Below, piece after piece: positions 1 to 8,133 of a stretch of 46,458 nt of DNA (position 1 is the stretch's first letter; each line of letters starts with the position of its first letter). The position numbers and the translations under genes were made by a program. This DNA is from an uncultured Collinsella sp. (GTDB lineage Bacteria > Actinomycetota > Coriobacteriia > Coriobacteriales > Coriobacteriaceae): assembly GCA_902491345.1 (NCBI GenBank), contig CABUHI010000015.1, forward strand, positions 1 to 46,458. The letters are read 5' to 3'. The notes under the pieces were generated by a model. The model was given only the letters and a program-made list of their open reading frames with translations. It was not told where the DNA came from and made no database searches.

Positions 1-123
1 AGCTGCGGAAACGCGGGGTCCGTTCAGGCTGTTGCGTTGAGATTGAAAATCAACCCGCGTGTCCACGCGGAGCTGATTCAGTTGAGATTGCCTGAACATT
101 CCGCCCCTCTTTACGCCCTCGGG

Positions 124-129
124 TATACT
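124..129 (+). promoter_or_regulatory. Possible -10 element for asnB
   Basis: TATACT lies 52 bases before the asnB start. I see no convincing -35 at 16-18 bases upstream, so this is only a -10 candidate. Positions 1-120 hold no gene; they contain GTTCAGG and its inverse CCTGAAC enclosing a CGCG..CGCG stem, which may be a transcript end from the gene to the left. Confidence 0.35.
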
Positions 130-180
130 CAAAAGCTACTGATTCGATTTGATGCCCAGCAACAGCAGAGGGGATAGTAT

Positions 181-2061
181 ATGTGCGGTTTTGTCGGTTT
201 TGTCGGTGGGACGGATAACCAATCCGAGGTGCTCACCAAGATGATGGACCGCATCGTCCATCGCGGTCCCGACATGGGCGGTCAGTTTATCGACGGCCGC
301 GTTGCCCTCGGCTTCCGCCGCCTGTCGATCCTCGACCTGACCGAGGCCGGCGCCCAGCCCATGGCCAATGAGGACGGCAGCGTCGTCATTGTCTTCAACG
401 GCGAGATCTACAACTTCCAAGAACTCCGTTCCGAGCTCGAGGCCAAGGGCTACAAGTTCCACTGCGGCGCCGACACCGAGAGCCTCCTGCACGGCTACGA
501 GGAGTGGGGCGAGGCCGTCCTCGATCGCCTGCGCGGTATGTACGCCTTCGTCATCTGGGACAAAAAGAAGAACAAGCTTTTTGGCGCCCGCGACATCTTT
601 GGCATCAAGCCGCTTTACTACTATCCCATGGCCGATGCGGGCGACGGCGCTCCGGGCGTGCTCTTTGGTTCCGAGATCAAGAGCTTCCTGGACTACCCGC
701 ACTTCCACAAGGCGGTCAACAAAAAGGCTCTGCGTCCGTACATGACGCTGCAGTATTCGGCAACCGAGGAGACCTTCTTCGAGGGTGTCTACAAGCTGCC
801 GCCGGCGCACTACTTTACCGTCGATATCCCGACCGGCAAGATGAACATCGAGCGCTACTGGGATTGCGATTACTCTGCCGTCGAGAAGCCGTTCGAAGAG
901 TATGTCGATGAGCTGGACGAGGTCGTGCACGAGAGTGTCGAGGCCCATCGCATCGCCGACGTCAAGGTCGCGTCGTTCCTCTCCGGTGGCGTCGACTCCA
1001 GCTACATCGCCGCTTGCCTCATGCCCGACAAGACCTTCTCGGTGGGCTTTGACTACAAGAACTTCAACGAGACCAACTACGCCAAGGAGCTTTCCGATAA
1101 GCTCGGCGTCGAGAACGTTCGCAAGATGATTACCGCCGACGAGTTCTTCGGTGCGCTCGAGGACATCCAGTATCACATGGACGAGCCGCAGTCCAACCTG
1201 TCTTCCGTGCCGCTGTGGTTCTTGGCCGAGATGGCCCGCAAGGACGTTACCGTCGTGCTTTCGGGCGAAGGCGCCGACGAACTCTTTGGCGGCTACGCCT
1301 ACTACGAGGATACGGTTCCGGTGCGCAAGTACAAAAAGATGGTGCCGCTGCCCATCCGTCGCGCGCTCGGTAACCTGGCGCTGCATATGCCGTACTTCAA
1401 GGGACATAACTTCCTGGTCAAGGGTGCCGAGATCCCCGAGAAGTCGTTCCTGGGACAGGCTCTGGTATGGCCGGAGCGCGAGGTCGACGGCGTGCTCAAA
1501 CCCGAGTACAACACCGGCGACGGCGCCTTCGAGCTCGCTGCACCCATCTACGCGCGCGTGAAGGGTCAGCCCGAACTGGTCAAGAAGCAGTACCTGGACA
1601 TGAATATGTGGCTCCCGGGCGACATTCTGCTCAAGGCCGACAAGATGTGCATGGCGCACTCGCTGGAGCTGCGCGTACCCTTCCTGGACCGCAAAGTCAT
1701 GGAGTTCGCCGAGCACATTCCCGACCGCTACCGCATCAACGAGAACGGCAACAAACAGGTACTCCGCCACGCTGCCAACAAGTCGCTGCCCGATGAGTGG
1801 GCCACCCGTCCCAAGGTGGGCTTCCCGGTGCCGATTGTCTACTGGCTGCGCGAGCAAAAGTGGTACGACTATGTCAAGGAGTACTTCACTGCGCCGTGGG
1901 CAAGCGAGTTCTTCGATACCGACGAGCTCATGCACCTGCTCGATCTGCACTTTGCGGGCAAGGGCGATTTCCAGCGCAAGATCTATACGCCGCTCGTGTT
2001 CCTGGTGTGGTACAAGCGCTTCTTTATCGACGAGGACCAGCCCGCTGTTCAGGCTGCCTAG
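181..2061 (+). CDS. asnB: Asparagine synthase, glutamine-hydrolysing
   Basis: This 626-residue cytoplasmic enzyme makes asparagine from aspartate, ATP and glutamine. The protein starts MCGFVGFVGG, so Cys2 is exposed as the class II glutaminase nucleophile after removal of Met. The N-terminal Ntn-amidotransferase domain covers roughly residues 1-200. The C-terminal synthetase domain carries the ATP-pyrophosphatase loop SGGVDSS near residue 263 and SGEGADELFGGY further on. The start is fixed by Cys2 and by an AGGGG ribosome site at 171-175. It appears to be a single-gene unit, with its own terminator at 2087-2111. An asnS gene lies near the other end of the window, so both free asparagine and Asn-tRNA are made directly. 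Confidence 0.96.
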   Translation: MCGFVGFVGGTDNQSEVLTKMMDRIVHRGPDMGGQFIDGRVALGFRRLSILDLTEAGAQPMANEDGSVVIVFNGEIYNFQELRSELEAKGYKFHCGADTESLLHGYEEWGEAVLDRLRGMYAFVIWDKKKNKLFGARDIFGIKPLYYYPMADAGDGAPGVLFGSEIKSFLDYPHFHKAVNKKALRPYMTLQYSATEETFFEGVYKLPPAHYFTVDIPTGKMNIERYWDCDYSAVEKPFEEYVDELDEVVHESVEAHRIADVKVASFLSGGVDSSYIAACLMPDKTFSVGFDYKNFNETNYAKELSDKLGVENVRKMITADEFFGALEDIQYHMDEPQSNLSSVPLWFLAEMARKDVTVVLSGEGADELFGGYAYYEDTVPVRKYKKMVPLPIRRALGNLALHMPYFKGHNFLVKGAEIPEKSFLGQALVWPEREVDGVLKPEYNTGDGAFELAAPIYARVKGQPELVKKQYLDMNMWLPGDILLKADKMCMAHSLELRVPFLDRKVMEFAEHIPDRYRINENGNKQVLRHAANKSLPDEWATRPKVGFPVPIVYWLREQKWYDYVKEYFTAPWASEFFDTDELMHLLDLHFAGKGDFQRKIYTPLVFLVWYKRFFIDEDQPAVQAA

Positions 2062-2086
2062 CCTCGGCTTACGAACGCCTGCGCGT

Positions 2087-2111
2087 AACGGCTCCTCCGG
2101 GAGCCGTTTTT
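2087..2111 (+). terminator. Rho-independent terminator after asnB
   Basis: A perfect 9-bp stem AACGGCTCC / GGAGCCGTT with loop TCCG is followed by a T tract. The last T of the tract doubles as the start of the murE -35 box. Confidence 0.85.
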
Positions 2112-2138
2112 GCGTGGGTGCGTTTCAGTTACTATAAA
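2110..2138 (+). promoter_or_regulatory. Sigma-70-type promoter of murE
   Basis: TTGCGT (2110-2115), a 17-base spacer and TATAAA (2133-2138) form a good housekeeping promoter 35 bases before the murE start. The same -35 hexamer is used before veg at 7738. Confidence 0.7.
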
Positions 2139-2172
2139 ACCGTCCCTGCCAAATGGCTGAGAAAGGTGAAAG

Positions 2173-3735
2173 ATGCACCATTCGGATTCCGCGACCGTGA
2201 CCACGGTCGATACGCTTGCCAAGCTTCTCGATGTGTGCGGCGAGCTGCGCGCATCGGAGCAGGTTGACGAACGTGCCGTGACCGGCTGCTCGTTTGATTC
2301 GCGCACGGTCTCGGCGGGTGACGTATTCTTTTGCAAAGGTGCTGCCTTTAAGCCCGCGTTTTTGAGCATGGCGCTCGATGCGGGCGCCGTCGCATTTGTG
2401 TGCGAGGAGTCGCTGGTCGAGTCTCTGGAGCCGCTGGCGAAGGAGAGCAGTGCTGCGATGCTGGTTGTTGATAGTGTTCGCACGGCCATGGCCCTGTTGC
2501 CGCCGGAGGTCTACGACCGTCCCGACCACGACGTCAAGATCGTGGGCATCACCGGCACCAAGGGAAAGACCACGGCCGCTTTTATGCTCCAGTCCATCAT
2601 CAAGGCGGCGGGCGAGTCCTGCGGCATGATCGGCTCGGTGAGTACCGACGATGGTATCGAGTGCTACGAGAGCACCAACACCACGCCCGAGGCCCCCGAG
2701 GTCTGGCGCCATATCGCCAACTGCCGCACGTCCGGTCGCCAGTCCATGGTCATGGAGGTCTCGAGCCAGGCGCTCAAGTACCAACGCGTCGAGAATCTGC
2801 CGTTTGACGCGGCGTGCTTTCTCAACATCGGCCGCGACCACATCTCGCCGATCGAACACCCCACGTTTGAGGATTATTTTGAGAGCAAACTCAGGATCTT
2901 TGACCAGGCAAAGACTGCCGTGGTGAATCTGGGCACCGAAGAGGTTGACCGTGTGCTGGAGGCAGCGTCGACGGCCGAGCGCTTGGTGACCGTTGGCGTC
3001 GAGCATCCCGAGGCAAGCCTGTGGGCGAGCGATGTACGCATGGTCGGCTTTAGCATCGAGTTCAACTTGCATGGCCTGTGCGCCGACGAGCCCGAGGCGG
3101 GGGAGAAGGTCCTGCTGGGTATCGCGGGCGACTTTAACGTGGAAAACGCGCTGGTCGCTATCGCCGCCGCGCGCGAGATCGGCATCGGTATCGATGCCAT
3201 CAAGAAGGGTCTCTCCAAGCTGCGCGTGCCGGGCCGTATGGAGGTCGTGGAGTCGAAGGACGGCCGCGTGATCTGCGTCGTCGACTATGCGCACAACCAG
3301 CTTTCGTTCCGTTCGCTTTTCTCGTCGGTGAAGCGCGCGTTTCCCGCTAGTCCAGTCATTGCGGTGTTTGGCGCTGCCGGCGGCAAGGCGCAGGAGCGCC
3401 GCGAGCAGCTTCCGCGCGAAGCCGCACCGTATTCCGACCTGATGATCTTTGCCAACGAGGATCCAGCTCACGAGGACCCGATGAAGGTCTGTCGCGAGCT
3501 TGCCGAGCATGTTCCCGACGATACGCCGAACAAGATCATCCTCGACCGCGAAGCCGCTGTGCATGCGGCGTTCAAGGCGGCGCGCGAGGAGTACGTCAAC
3601 CCCGATGCTCCCACCATTGTTTTGCTGCTGGCAAAGGGTGACGAGGAACTCATGCACGTGGGCGACGAGTTCGTGCCCATCGAGAGCGACCTTTCGCTGG
3701 CCAATCGCCTAATCGATGTTACCCAGTTTGACTAA
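2173..3735 (+). CDS. murE: UDP-N-acetylmuramyl-tripeptide synthetase MurE
   Basis: This 520-residue Mur ligase adds the third residue, a diamino acid, to UDP-MurNAc-L-Ala-D-Glu in the cytoplasm. The ATP loop GTKGKTT is at about residues 127-133, the nucleotide- and UDP-sugar-binding NTTPEAPEV motif follows, and the C-terminal ligase domain begins with VPGRMEV. In meso-DAP enzymes the specificity motif is DNPR. Here the equivalent stretch (about residues 427-435) reads NEDPAHEDP, resembling the DNPA-NDDP pattern of lysine-adding enzymes, so the substrate is probably Lys (or Orn) rather than DAP. That is inference from one motif. AAAGGTG precedes the ATG. murI, the source of D-Glu for the same peptide, is two genes downstream. 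Confidence 0.93.
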   Translation: MHHSDSATVTTVDTLAKLLDVCGELRASEQVDERAVTGCSFDSRTVSAGDVFFCKGAAFKPAFLSMALDAGAVAFVCEESLVESLEPLAKESSAAMLVVDSVRTAMALLPPEVYDRPDHDVKIVGITGTKGKTTAAFMLQSIIKAAGESCGMIGSVSTDDGIECYESTNTTPEAPEVWRHIANCRTSGRQSMVMEVSSQALKYQRVENLPFDAACFLNIGRDHISPIEHPTFEDYFESKLRIFDQAKTAVVNLGTEEVDRVLEAASTAERLVTVGVEHPEASLWASDVRMVGFSIEFNLHGLCADEPEAGEKVLLGIAGDFNVENALVAIAAAREIGIGIDAIKKGLSKLRVPGRMEVVESKDGRVICVVDYAHNQLSFRSLFSSVKRAFPASPVIAVFGAAGGKAQERREQLPREAAPYSDLMIFANEDPAHEDPMKVCRELAEHVPDDTPNKIILDREAAVHAAFKAAREEYVNPDAPTIVLLLAKGDEELMHVGDEFVPIESDLSLANRLIDVTQFD

Positions 3736-3842
3736 TGAACCATGATGGCGGCGGCGCCCTGAGTGCGCTGTCACCATAAGCGTGTTCCCTCAATCAAAAC
3801 ATGCCGTCCAAGTCCAAACCCTTCTACGTAAACGGAGTAACC

Positions 3843-4754
3843 ATGTCCCACAACACCCTGCCGACCGTTGCCGAGCTTTCGGGCGAGATGCGCGAGCGCT
3901 TGGCCAAGGTCAAGTACGTCTTTACCGACCTGGATGCCACGATGCTCGCGCCCGGCTCGTGCGTGCTGCGCGACAACGACGGCAACCCCTCGACCAAACT
4001 CGTCGAGGCCGTCGTGGCACTCGCTCGCGCTGGTATTCAGGTGGTTCCCACCTCGGGCCGCAACCGTACCATGATCCACGAGGACGCGCGCGTGCTCGGC
4101 CTCAACTCCTACATTGGTGAGATGGGCGGCCTGGTTATGTACGACCTCAAGGCCAACGATTGGGAGTATCTGACCGGTGACATGCCTTACGACCCCGCCT
4201 GCGGCCTTACTCCGCACCAGGTGATCGAACAGACCGGCGTGTGCGAGAAGATCCTTGCCCGCTGGCCGCACAAGATCGAGTACCACAACGACATGTCGAC
4301 CGGCTACAAATACCGTGAGGTCACCGTCGGCATGCGCGGCGATGTGCCCGACGATGAGGTCCAGGCCATCCTGGACGAGGCCGGCTGCGGTCTGATCTGG
4401 GCTTGCAACGGCCATCTGACTCACCTGTCCAAGCCGACGACGCTCGAGCTCGATCGCGTCGAGGACGGTCGCGCATTCAACATCAACCCCGCGGGCCTCA
4501 ACAAAGGCGTCGCCATTGCGCGCTTCTGCGAGCACCTAGGGATCGAGCGCGAGGAGACGTTGGCGCTCGGCGACTCCGAGTCCGACTTCTACATGGCCGA
4601 TCACGTGGGCACGTTCTGCCTGGTCGAGAATGGCCTGACGAGCGCCGGCGCACCCGAGTTCCTGGCTGCTTGCGAGAACGCTTTCGTTACGCGCGGCAAA
4701 ATTGTCGACGGTTGGGCGGCGACGGCAGAGCTGCTGGTCGCGGCGCGTTCGTAG
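3843..4754 (+). CDS. HAD-superfamily phosphatase, Cof / IIB type
   Basis: This 303-residue protein is a haloacid-dehalogenase-fold phosphatase. The nucleophile motif is FTDLDATML (DxDxT) near residue 30, the second motif is PTSGR (Ser/Thr), and the third is LALGDSESDFYMA (GDxxxD) near residue 245. Between them is a cap domain of the IIB kind, as in Cof/YidA sugar phosphatases and mannosyl-3-phosphoglycerate phosphatase. I cannot assign the substrate. An earlier in-frame ATG at 3801 exists, but the ATG at 3843 follows a ribosome site CGGAGT, so it is preferred. It is followed by murI at 51 bases. Confidence 0.85.
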   Translation: MSHNTLPTVAELSGEMRERLAKVKYVFTDLDATMLAPGSCVLRDNDGNPSTKLVEAVVALARAGIQVVPTSGRNRTMIHEDARVLGLNSYIGEMGGLVMYDLKANDWEYLTGDMPYDPACGLTPHQVIEQTGVCEKILARWPHKIEYHNDMSTGYKYREVTVGMRGDVPDDEVQAILDEAGCGLIWACNGHLTHLSKPTTLELDRVEDGRAFNINPAGLNKGVAIARFCEHLGIEREETLALGDSESDFYMADHVGTFCLVENGLTSAGAPEFLAACENAFVTRGKIVDGWAATAELLVAARS

Positions 4755-4805
4755 CGCGCCGCCGCCGCACTTGGACATGTCTTTTCGAGAGAGACTGGTG
4801 AGGTA

Positions 4806-5690
4806 ATGTCCGATATCGAGAATCCGGCAGGCGACACGCGCCCGATTGGCGTGTTCGATTCTGGTTTGGGCGGTCTGACGGTTGCGCGCGCGATTGCGAC
4901 GGCGCTGCCGCACGAGTCCGTCTACTACTTTGGCGACACCAAACGCTGCCCCTACGGCACGCGCACCGAGGATGAGGTGCGCTCATTTGCGTTGCAGGCG
5001 GGTCGTTGGCTTTCGAAGCACGACGTCAAGATTATGGTCATCGCCTGCAATACGGCGACTGCTGCGGCCTTGCGTCTGGCCCAGCAGGTGCTCGACGTTC
5101 CCGTAATCGGTGTGATCGCGCCGGGTGCCCGTGCGGCAATCAACAGCACGCGCACGCGCCGGGTGGGCGTGCTCGCCACCAACCTCACTATTCGCTCGGG
5201 CGCCTACACGCGCGCCATTCAGGATCTAGATGCCGGCGTCGATGTATACGGCTGTCCTGCCTCGAGCTTTGTCGAGGTTGTCGAACACGAGCTCGCCTCG
5301 GGTGCACATCTGCAGGAACAGTGGCTTGAGAACGAGGACATCTTCGATACGCCTGCCGTGCGTGCGCTGGTGGGTGCCACGGTTGAGCCGCTGCGCGACC
5401 ACGGTATCGATACCGTGGTGCTCGGCTGTACGCATTTTCCGCTGTTGGTGGGACCTATCCGCCATGCTCTGGGGCCTGGGGTGCGCGTCGTGAGTTCCGC
5501 CGAGGAGACCACACGCGAGTTGACCGATATCCTCACGCGCCGCGAGCAGCTGGCGGGCGACGCCGCCGAGCCGCAGCATCGTTTTGCCACGACGGCCGAT
5601 AACATTGCCGAGTTTGCGGTGGCGGGCAGCTTTATCTTTGGTCAGCCGCTCAAGAGCATCGAACATATCGATATCGATGAACTGAAATAG
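4806..5690 (+). CDS. murI: Glutamate racemase
   Basis: This 294-residue enzyme converts L-Glu to D-Glu for peptidoglycan. Visible family signatures are IGVFDSGLGGLTV at the N-terminus, YFGDTKRCPYGTRT, the first catalytic Cys in IACNTATAA (about residue 80) and the second in VLGCTHFPLL (about residue 205). Length is slightly above the usual 265-285. A short GAGG ribosome site sits close to the ATG. It lies in a run of same-strand genes with murE upstream, consistent with wall-precursor supply, and is followed by rph after 54 bases. Confidence 0.95.
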   Translation: MSDIENPAGDTRPIGVFDSGLGGLTVARAIATALPHESVYYFGDTKRCPYGTRTEDEVRSFALQAGRWLSKHDVKIMVIACNTATAAALRLAQQVLDVPVIGVIAPGARAAINSTRTRRVGVLATNLTIRSGAYTRAIQDLDAGVDVYGCPASSFVEVVEHELASGAHLQEQWLENEDIFDTPAVRALVGATVEPLRDHGIDTVVLGCTHFPLLVGPIRHALGPGVRVVSSAEETTRELTDILTRREQLAGDAAEPQHRFATTADNIAEFAVAGSFIFGQPLKSIEHIDIDELK

Positions 5691-5744
5691 ATGTAAGGCA
5701 GCCGCCAAAGCCTTCGCCACATCTTTTGCCGAAAGGATATTTCT

Positions 5745-6470
5745 ATGGAGTACATGCAGGTCAACCGCGCCAACGGCCGCGCCGCCAACGAGTTGCGCCC
5801 CGTTAAGCTCACCCGTGGCGTCATGAAGCACGCCCACGGCTCGTGTTTGGCCGAGTTCGGTGACACGCACGTGCTGTGCGCCGCCACTATCGAGGAGGGC
5901 GTGCCGGGCTGGCGCAAGGGGGCTAAGGCCGGCTGGGTGACAGCGGAATACGCTATGCTGCCGGCGTCGACCGGCAAACGCTGCAAGCGCGAGCACTCCA
6001 ACCGCAAGGGTCGCTCCATGGAGATCGAGCGCCTCATTGGCCGCAGCCTGCGTACCGTCGTCAACATGAAGGCGCTCGGCGAGTACACCGTCACCGTTGA
6101 CTGCGATGTGATTCAGGCCGATGGCGGCACGCGTACAGCGAGCATCACCGGCGCCTGGGTGGCGCTGCACGACGCCCTCGCCATGTGGGTCGAGGCGGGC
6201 AAGATCGAGCGCATCCCGCTTATCGGCCAGGTGGCTGCCATCTCCATGGGCGTTGTCGACGGCAATACGCTGCTTGACCTCGATTATTCCGAGGACAGCC
6301 ATGCCGAGGTCGACATGAACCTCGTCGCCACCGACACCGGTGAGATGATCGAGCTCCAGGGCACCGGCGAGCAGGCGCCCTTCGACCGTAAGCGCCTCAA
6401 CGCCCTGCTCGACCTGGGCGACAAAGGTATCGCCGAGCTCATCGAGCTTCAGCGCCAAGCCCTCGCCTAA
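5745..6470 (+). CDS. rph: Ribonuclease PH
   Basis: This 241-residue phosphorolytic 3'-5' exoribonuclease trims tRNA 3' ends. Family marks are the N-terminal RANGRAANELRPV, GSCLAEFGDTHVLCAATIEE, the phosphate-binding RSLRTVV and the C-terminal EMIELQGTGE. Length matches the family (about 240). The start is preceded by AAAGGA. rph next to rdgB is a common bacterial pairing and is seen here. The stop codon is directly followed by a hairpin of the GGGACAGG family that likely ends the transcript. Confidence 0.96.
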   Translation: MEYMQVNRANGRAANELRPVKLTRGVMKHAHGSCLAEFGDTHVLCAATIEEGVPGWRKGAKAGWVTAEYAMLPASTGKRCKREHSNRKGRSMEIERLIGRSLRTVVNMKALGEYTVTVDCDVIQADGGTRTASITGAWVALHDALAMWVEAGKIERIPLIGQVAAISMGVVDGNTLLDLDYSEDSHAEVDMNLVATDTGEMIELQGTGEQAPFDRKRLNALLDLGDKGIAELIELQRQALA

Positions 6471-6508
6471 CCTACCAAAAAGGGACAGGTTTAATTTGGT
6501 AGGTTTTA
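6471..6508 (+). repeat. GGGACAGG-core hairpin (copy A), likely terminator of rph
   Basis: CCTACCAAA (6471-6479) pairs perfectly with TTTGGTAGG (6495-6503); the loop holds the core GGGACAGG. It begins on the base after the rph stop and is followed by TTTTAT, so it can act as an intrinsic terminator. Copy G at 38727-38766 is almost identical but inverted. Confidence 0.8.
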
Positions 6509-6613
6509 TCTGCGGAGACGTCTAGACACAAGACTGCCGTTGATTGAGAGGGGAGAGGCAGAGGCCCTCGTCGCCCTCGGCGCGGCATTGCTATAGAGAC
6601 AGGGAGGCCAGTC

Positions 6614-7255
6614 ATGGCACTTGAGAAGATCGACATTGACACTCTCGACCCGGCGGCGACCATCGTCGTGGCAACGGGCAACGCCCATAAGCTCACCGAG
6701 ATCGAGGCCATTTTGGGCAAGGTTATGCCCGAGGTGCGCTTTGTAGCGCTCGGACAGCTGGGCGATTTTGAGGACCCCGAGGAAAACGGCACGACGTTTT
6801 TGGAGAACGCCATCATCAAGGCCCAGGCTGCGGTGGAGGAGACGGGTCTTATGGCCATTGCCGACGATTCTGGCTTGGTCGTTGATGCCCTGGACGGCGA
6901 GCCAGGTGTGTATAGCGCGCGCTATGCGGGCGTGCACGGAGACGATGCCGCCAACAACGCCAAGCTTCTCGTTAACCTGGAAGGCGTTGCCGACGAGGAT
7001 CGCACCGCGCGCTTTATGAGTGTCGTTGCGCTCATCGACACGGATGGTCTGGTTACCTATGGCGAGGGCGCCTGCGAGGGCGTTATCGCGCACGAGGGTC
7101 GCGGCGATCACGGCTTTGGCTATGACCCGCTGTTCCTGCCGGTCGACACGCCGGGCAAGACCATGGCCGAGCTCACGGCGGACGAGAAGAACGCCATCAG
7201 CCATCGATTCCATGCGCTCGAGCACCTATCTGCCAAACTGACGGGCGAGGAGTAG
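6614..7255 (+). CDS. rdgB: Non-canonical purine NTP pyrophosphatase (RdgB/HAM1)
   Basis: This 213-residue housecleaning enzyme hydrolyses ITP, XTP and dITP to monophosphates so they do not enter nucleic acids. Motifs are VVATGNAHKLTEI near the N-terminus, ADDSGLVVDALDGEPGVYSARYAG (substrate loop) around residue 75, and GFGYDPLF around residue 165. The start follows a GGGAGG ribosome site. A TATAGA stretch at about 6592 could be a -10 box. The next gene, dtd, follows after 3 bases, so they are surely co-transcribed. Confidence 0.95.
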   Translation: MALEKIDIDTLDPAATIVVATGNAHKLTEIEAILGKVMPEVRFVALGQLGDFEDPEENGTTFLENAIIKAQAAVEETGLMAIADDSGLVVDALDGEPGVYSARYAGVHGDDAANNAKLLVNLEGVADEDRTARFMSVVALIDTDGLVTYGEGACEGVIAHEGRGDHGFGYDPLFLPVDTPGKTMAELTADEKNAISHRFHALEHLSAKLTGEE

Positions 7256-7258
7256 GCC

Positions 7259-7705
7259 GTGCGTGCGGTGGTGCAGCGCGTACTCAACGCCGGCGTGACG
7301 GTCGATGGCGAGTGCGTGGGCCGCATTGGACGAGGCTACCTGGTGCTGCTGGGTGTGGGCCATGGCGATACGCGTGCCGAGGCCGACAAGCTGTGGGGCA
7401 AGCTCCGGGGCTTGCGCATTAACGAGGACGAGAACGGCAAGACCAACTTGGCACTGGCCGATGTCGACGGCGAGGTGCTCGTGGTGTCGCAGTTCACGCT
7501 GTTCGCCGATTGCCGTCACGGCCGCCGTCCATCGTTTACGGATGCCGGCGCCCCCGATGTTGCCAACGAGCTCTACGAGTACTTCCTGACGCTTGTGCGC
7601 GAGGACGTCGAGCACGTAGCACATGGCATCTTCGGCGCCGATATGAAAGTCGATCTTGTCAACGACGGTCCGTTCACCATCGTCTTGGACACCGATAGTC
7701 TGTAA
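7259..7705 (+). CDS. dtd: D-aminoacyl-tRNA deacylase
   Basis: This 148-residue enzyme removes D-amino acids (and Gly mischarged on tRNA-Ala) from tRNAs. It begins with GTG, read as MRAVVQRVLNAGVTVDG. The two signature motifs that form the active site across the dimer are present: SQFTLFADC near residue 80 and NDGPFT (cis Gly-Pro) near residue 136. Length is typical (about 145-150). It is 3 bases after rdgB, making a small proofreading pair for nucleotides and aminoacyl-tRNAs. Confidence 0.95.
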   Translation: MRAVVQRVLNAGVTVDGECVGRIGRGYLVLLGVGHGDTRAEADKLWGKLRGLRINEDENGKTNLALADVDGEVLVVSQFTLFADCRHGRRPSFTDAGAPDVANELYEYFLTLVREDVEHVAHGIFGADMKVDLVNDGPFTIVLDTDSL

Positions 7706-7737
7706 GTAGTCAATTTGGGACCGGGCTTTTAAGCTAC

Positions 7738-7767
7738 TTGCGTATGACGGCAGCAGGGTGCTATAGT
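7738..7767 (+). promoter_or_regulatory. Promoter of veg-ispE
   Basis: TTGCGT (7738-7743), an 18-base spacer and TATAGT (7762-7767) precede veg by 67 bases. The -35 hexamer is the same as before murE. Confidence 0.65.
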
Positions 7768-7834
7768 ATTAGAGTTTTGTCTATCTTAGGGGTATTATCC
7801 CCTTTTTGAATTGCACCTTCTGGAGGCCCTGTTC

Positions 7835-8131
7835 ATGGAAGAGATGGAAGTCAATCACGTCGACGACATCCACGAGAAACTGACCGATATGGTGGGCGAT
7901 CGCGTCAAGGTTAAGGCCAACATGGGCCGCACCCGCGTTGTCGAGCGCATGGGCACCATCAAGAGCGTCCACCCCGCCGTCTTCATTGTCGAGGTCGACG
8001 AGCGCCGTGGCCGTAAGTCGCGTCAGTCCTACCAGTATATCGATGTCCTCACCGGTCAGGTCGAGCTGTTCGACCCCGAGAGCGGCGAGCATATCTTTAC
8101 CCCGCTCGGCAATCAGCTCGAGGAGCACTAA
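7835..8131 (+). CDS. veg: Veg family protein
   Basis: This 98-residue protein belongs to the Veg family, small cytoplasmic proteins that in Bacillus affect biofilm gene control; the molecular role is not settled. Family features visible are KANMGRTRVVERMGTI and FIVEVDERRGRKSRQSYQYIDVLTGQVEL. A TTG at 7811 in the same frame would add eight residues, but the ATG at 7835 has a TGGAGG ribosome site 8 bases upstream and is chosen. ispE follows two bases later; veg beside ispE is also the order in B. subtilis. Confidence 0.85.
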   Translation: MEEMEVNHVDDIHEKLTDMVGDRVKVKANMGRTRVVERMGTIKSVHPAVFIVEVDERRGRKSRQSYQYIDVLTGQVELFDPESGEHIFTPLGNQLEEH

Positions 8132-8133
8132 CG

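Noticed and set aside
1..120. End of an upstream gene at the left edge
   Set aside because: No frame with good codon use reaches into this part; it shows only small inverted repeats.
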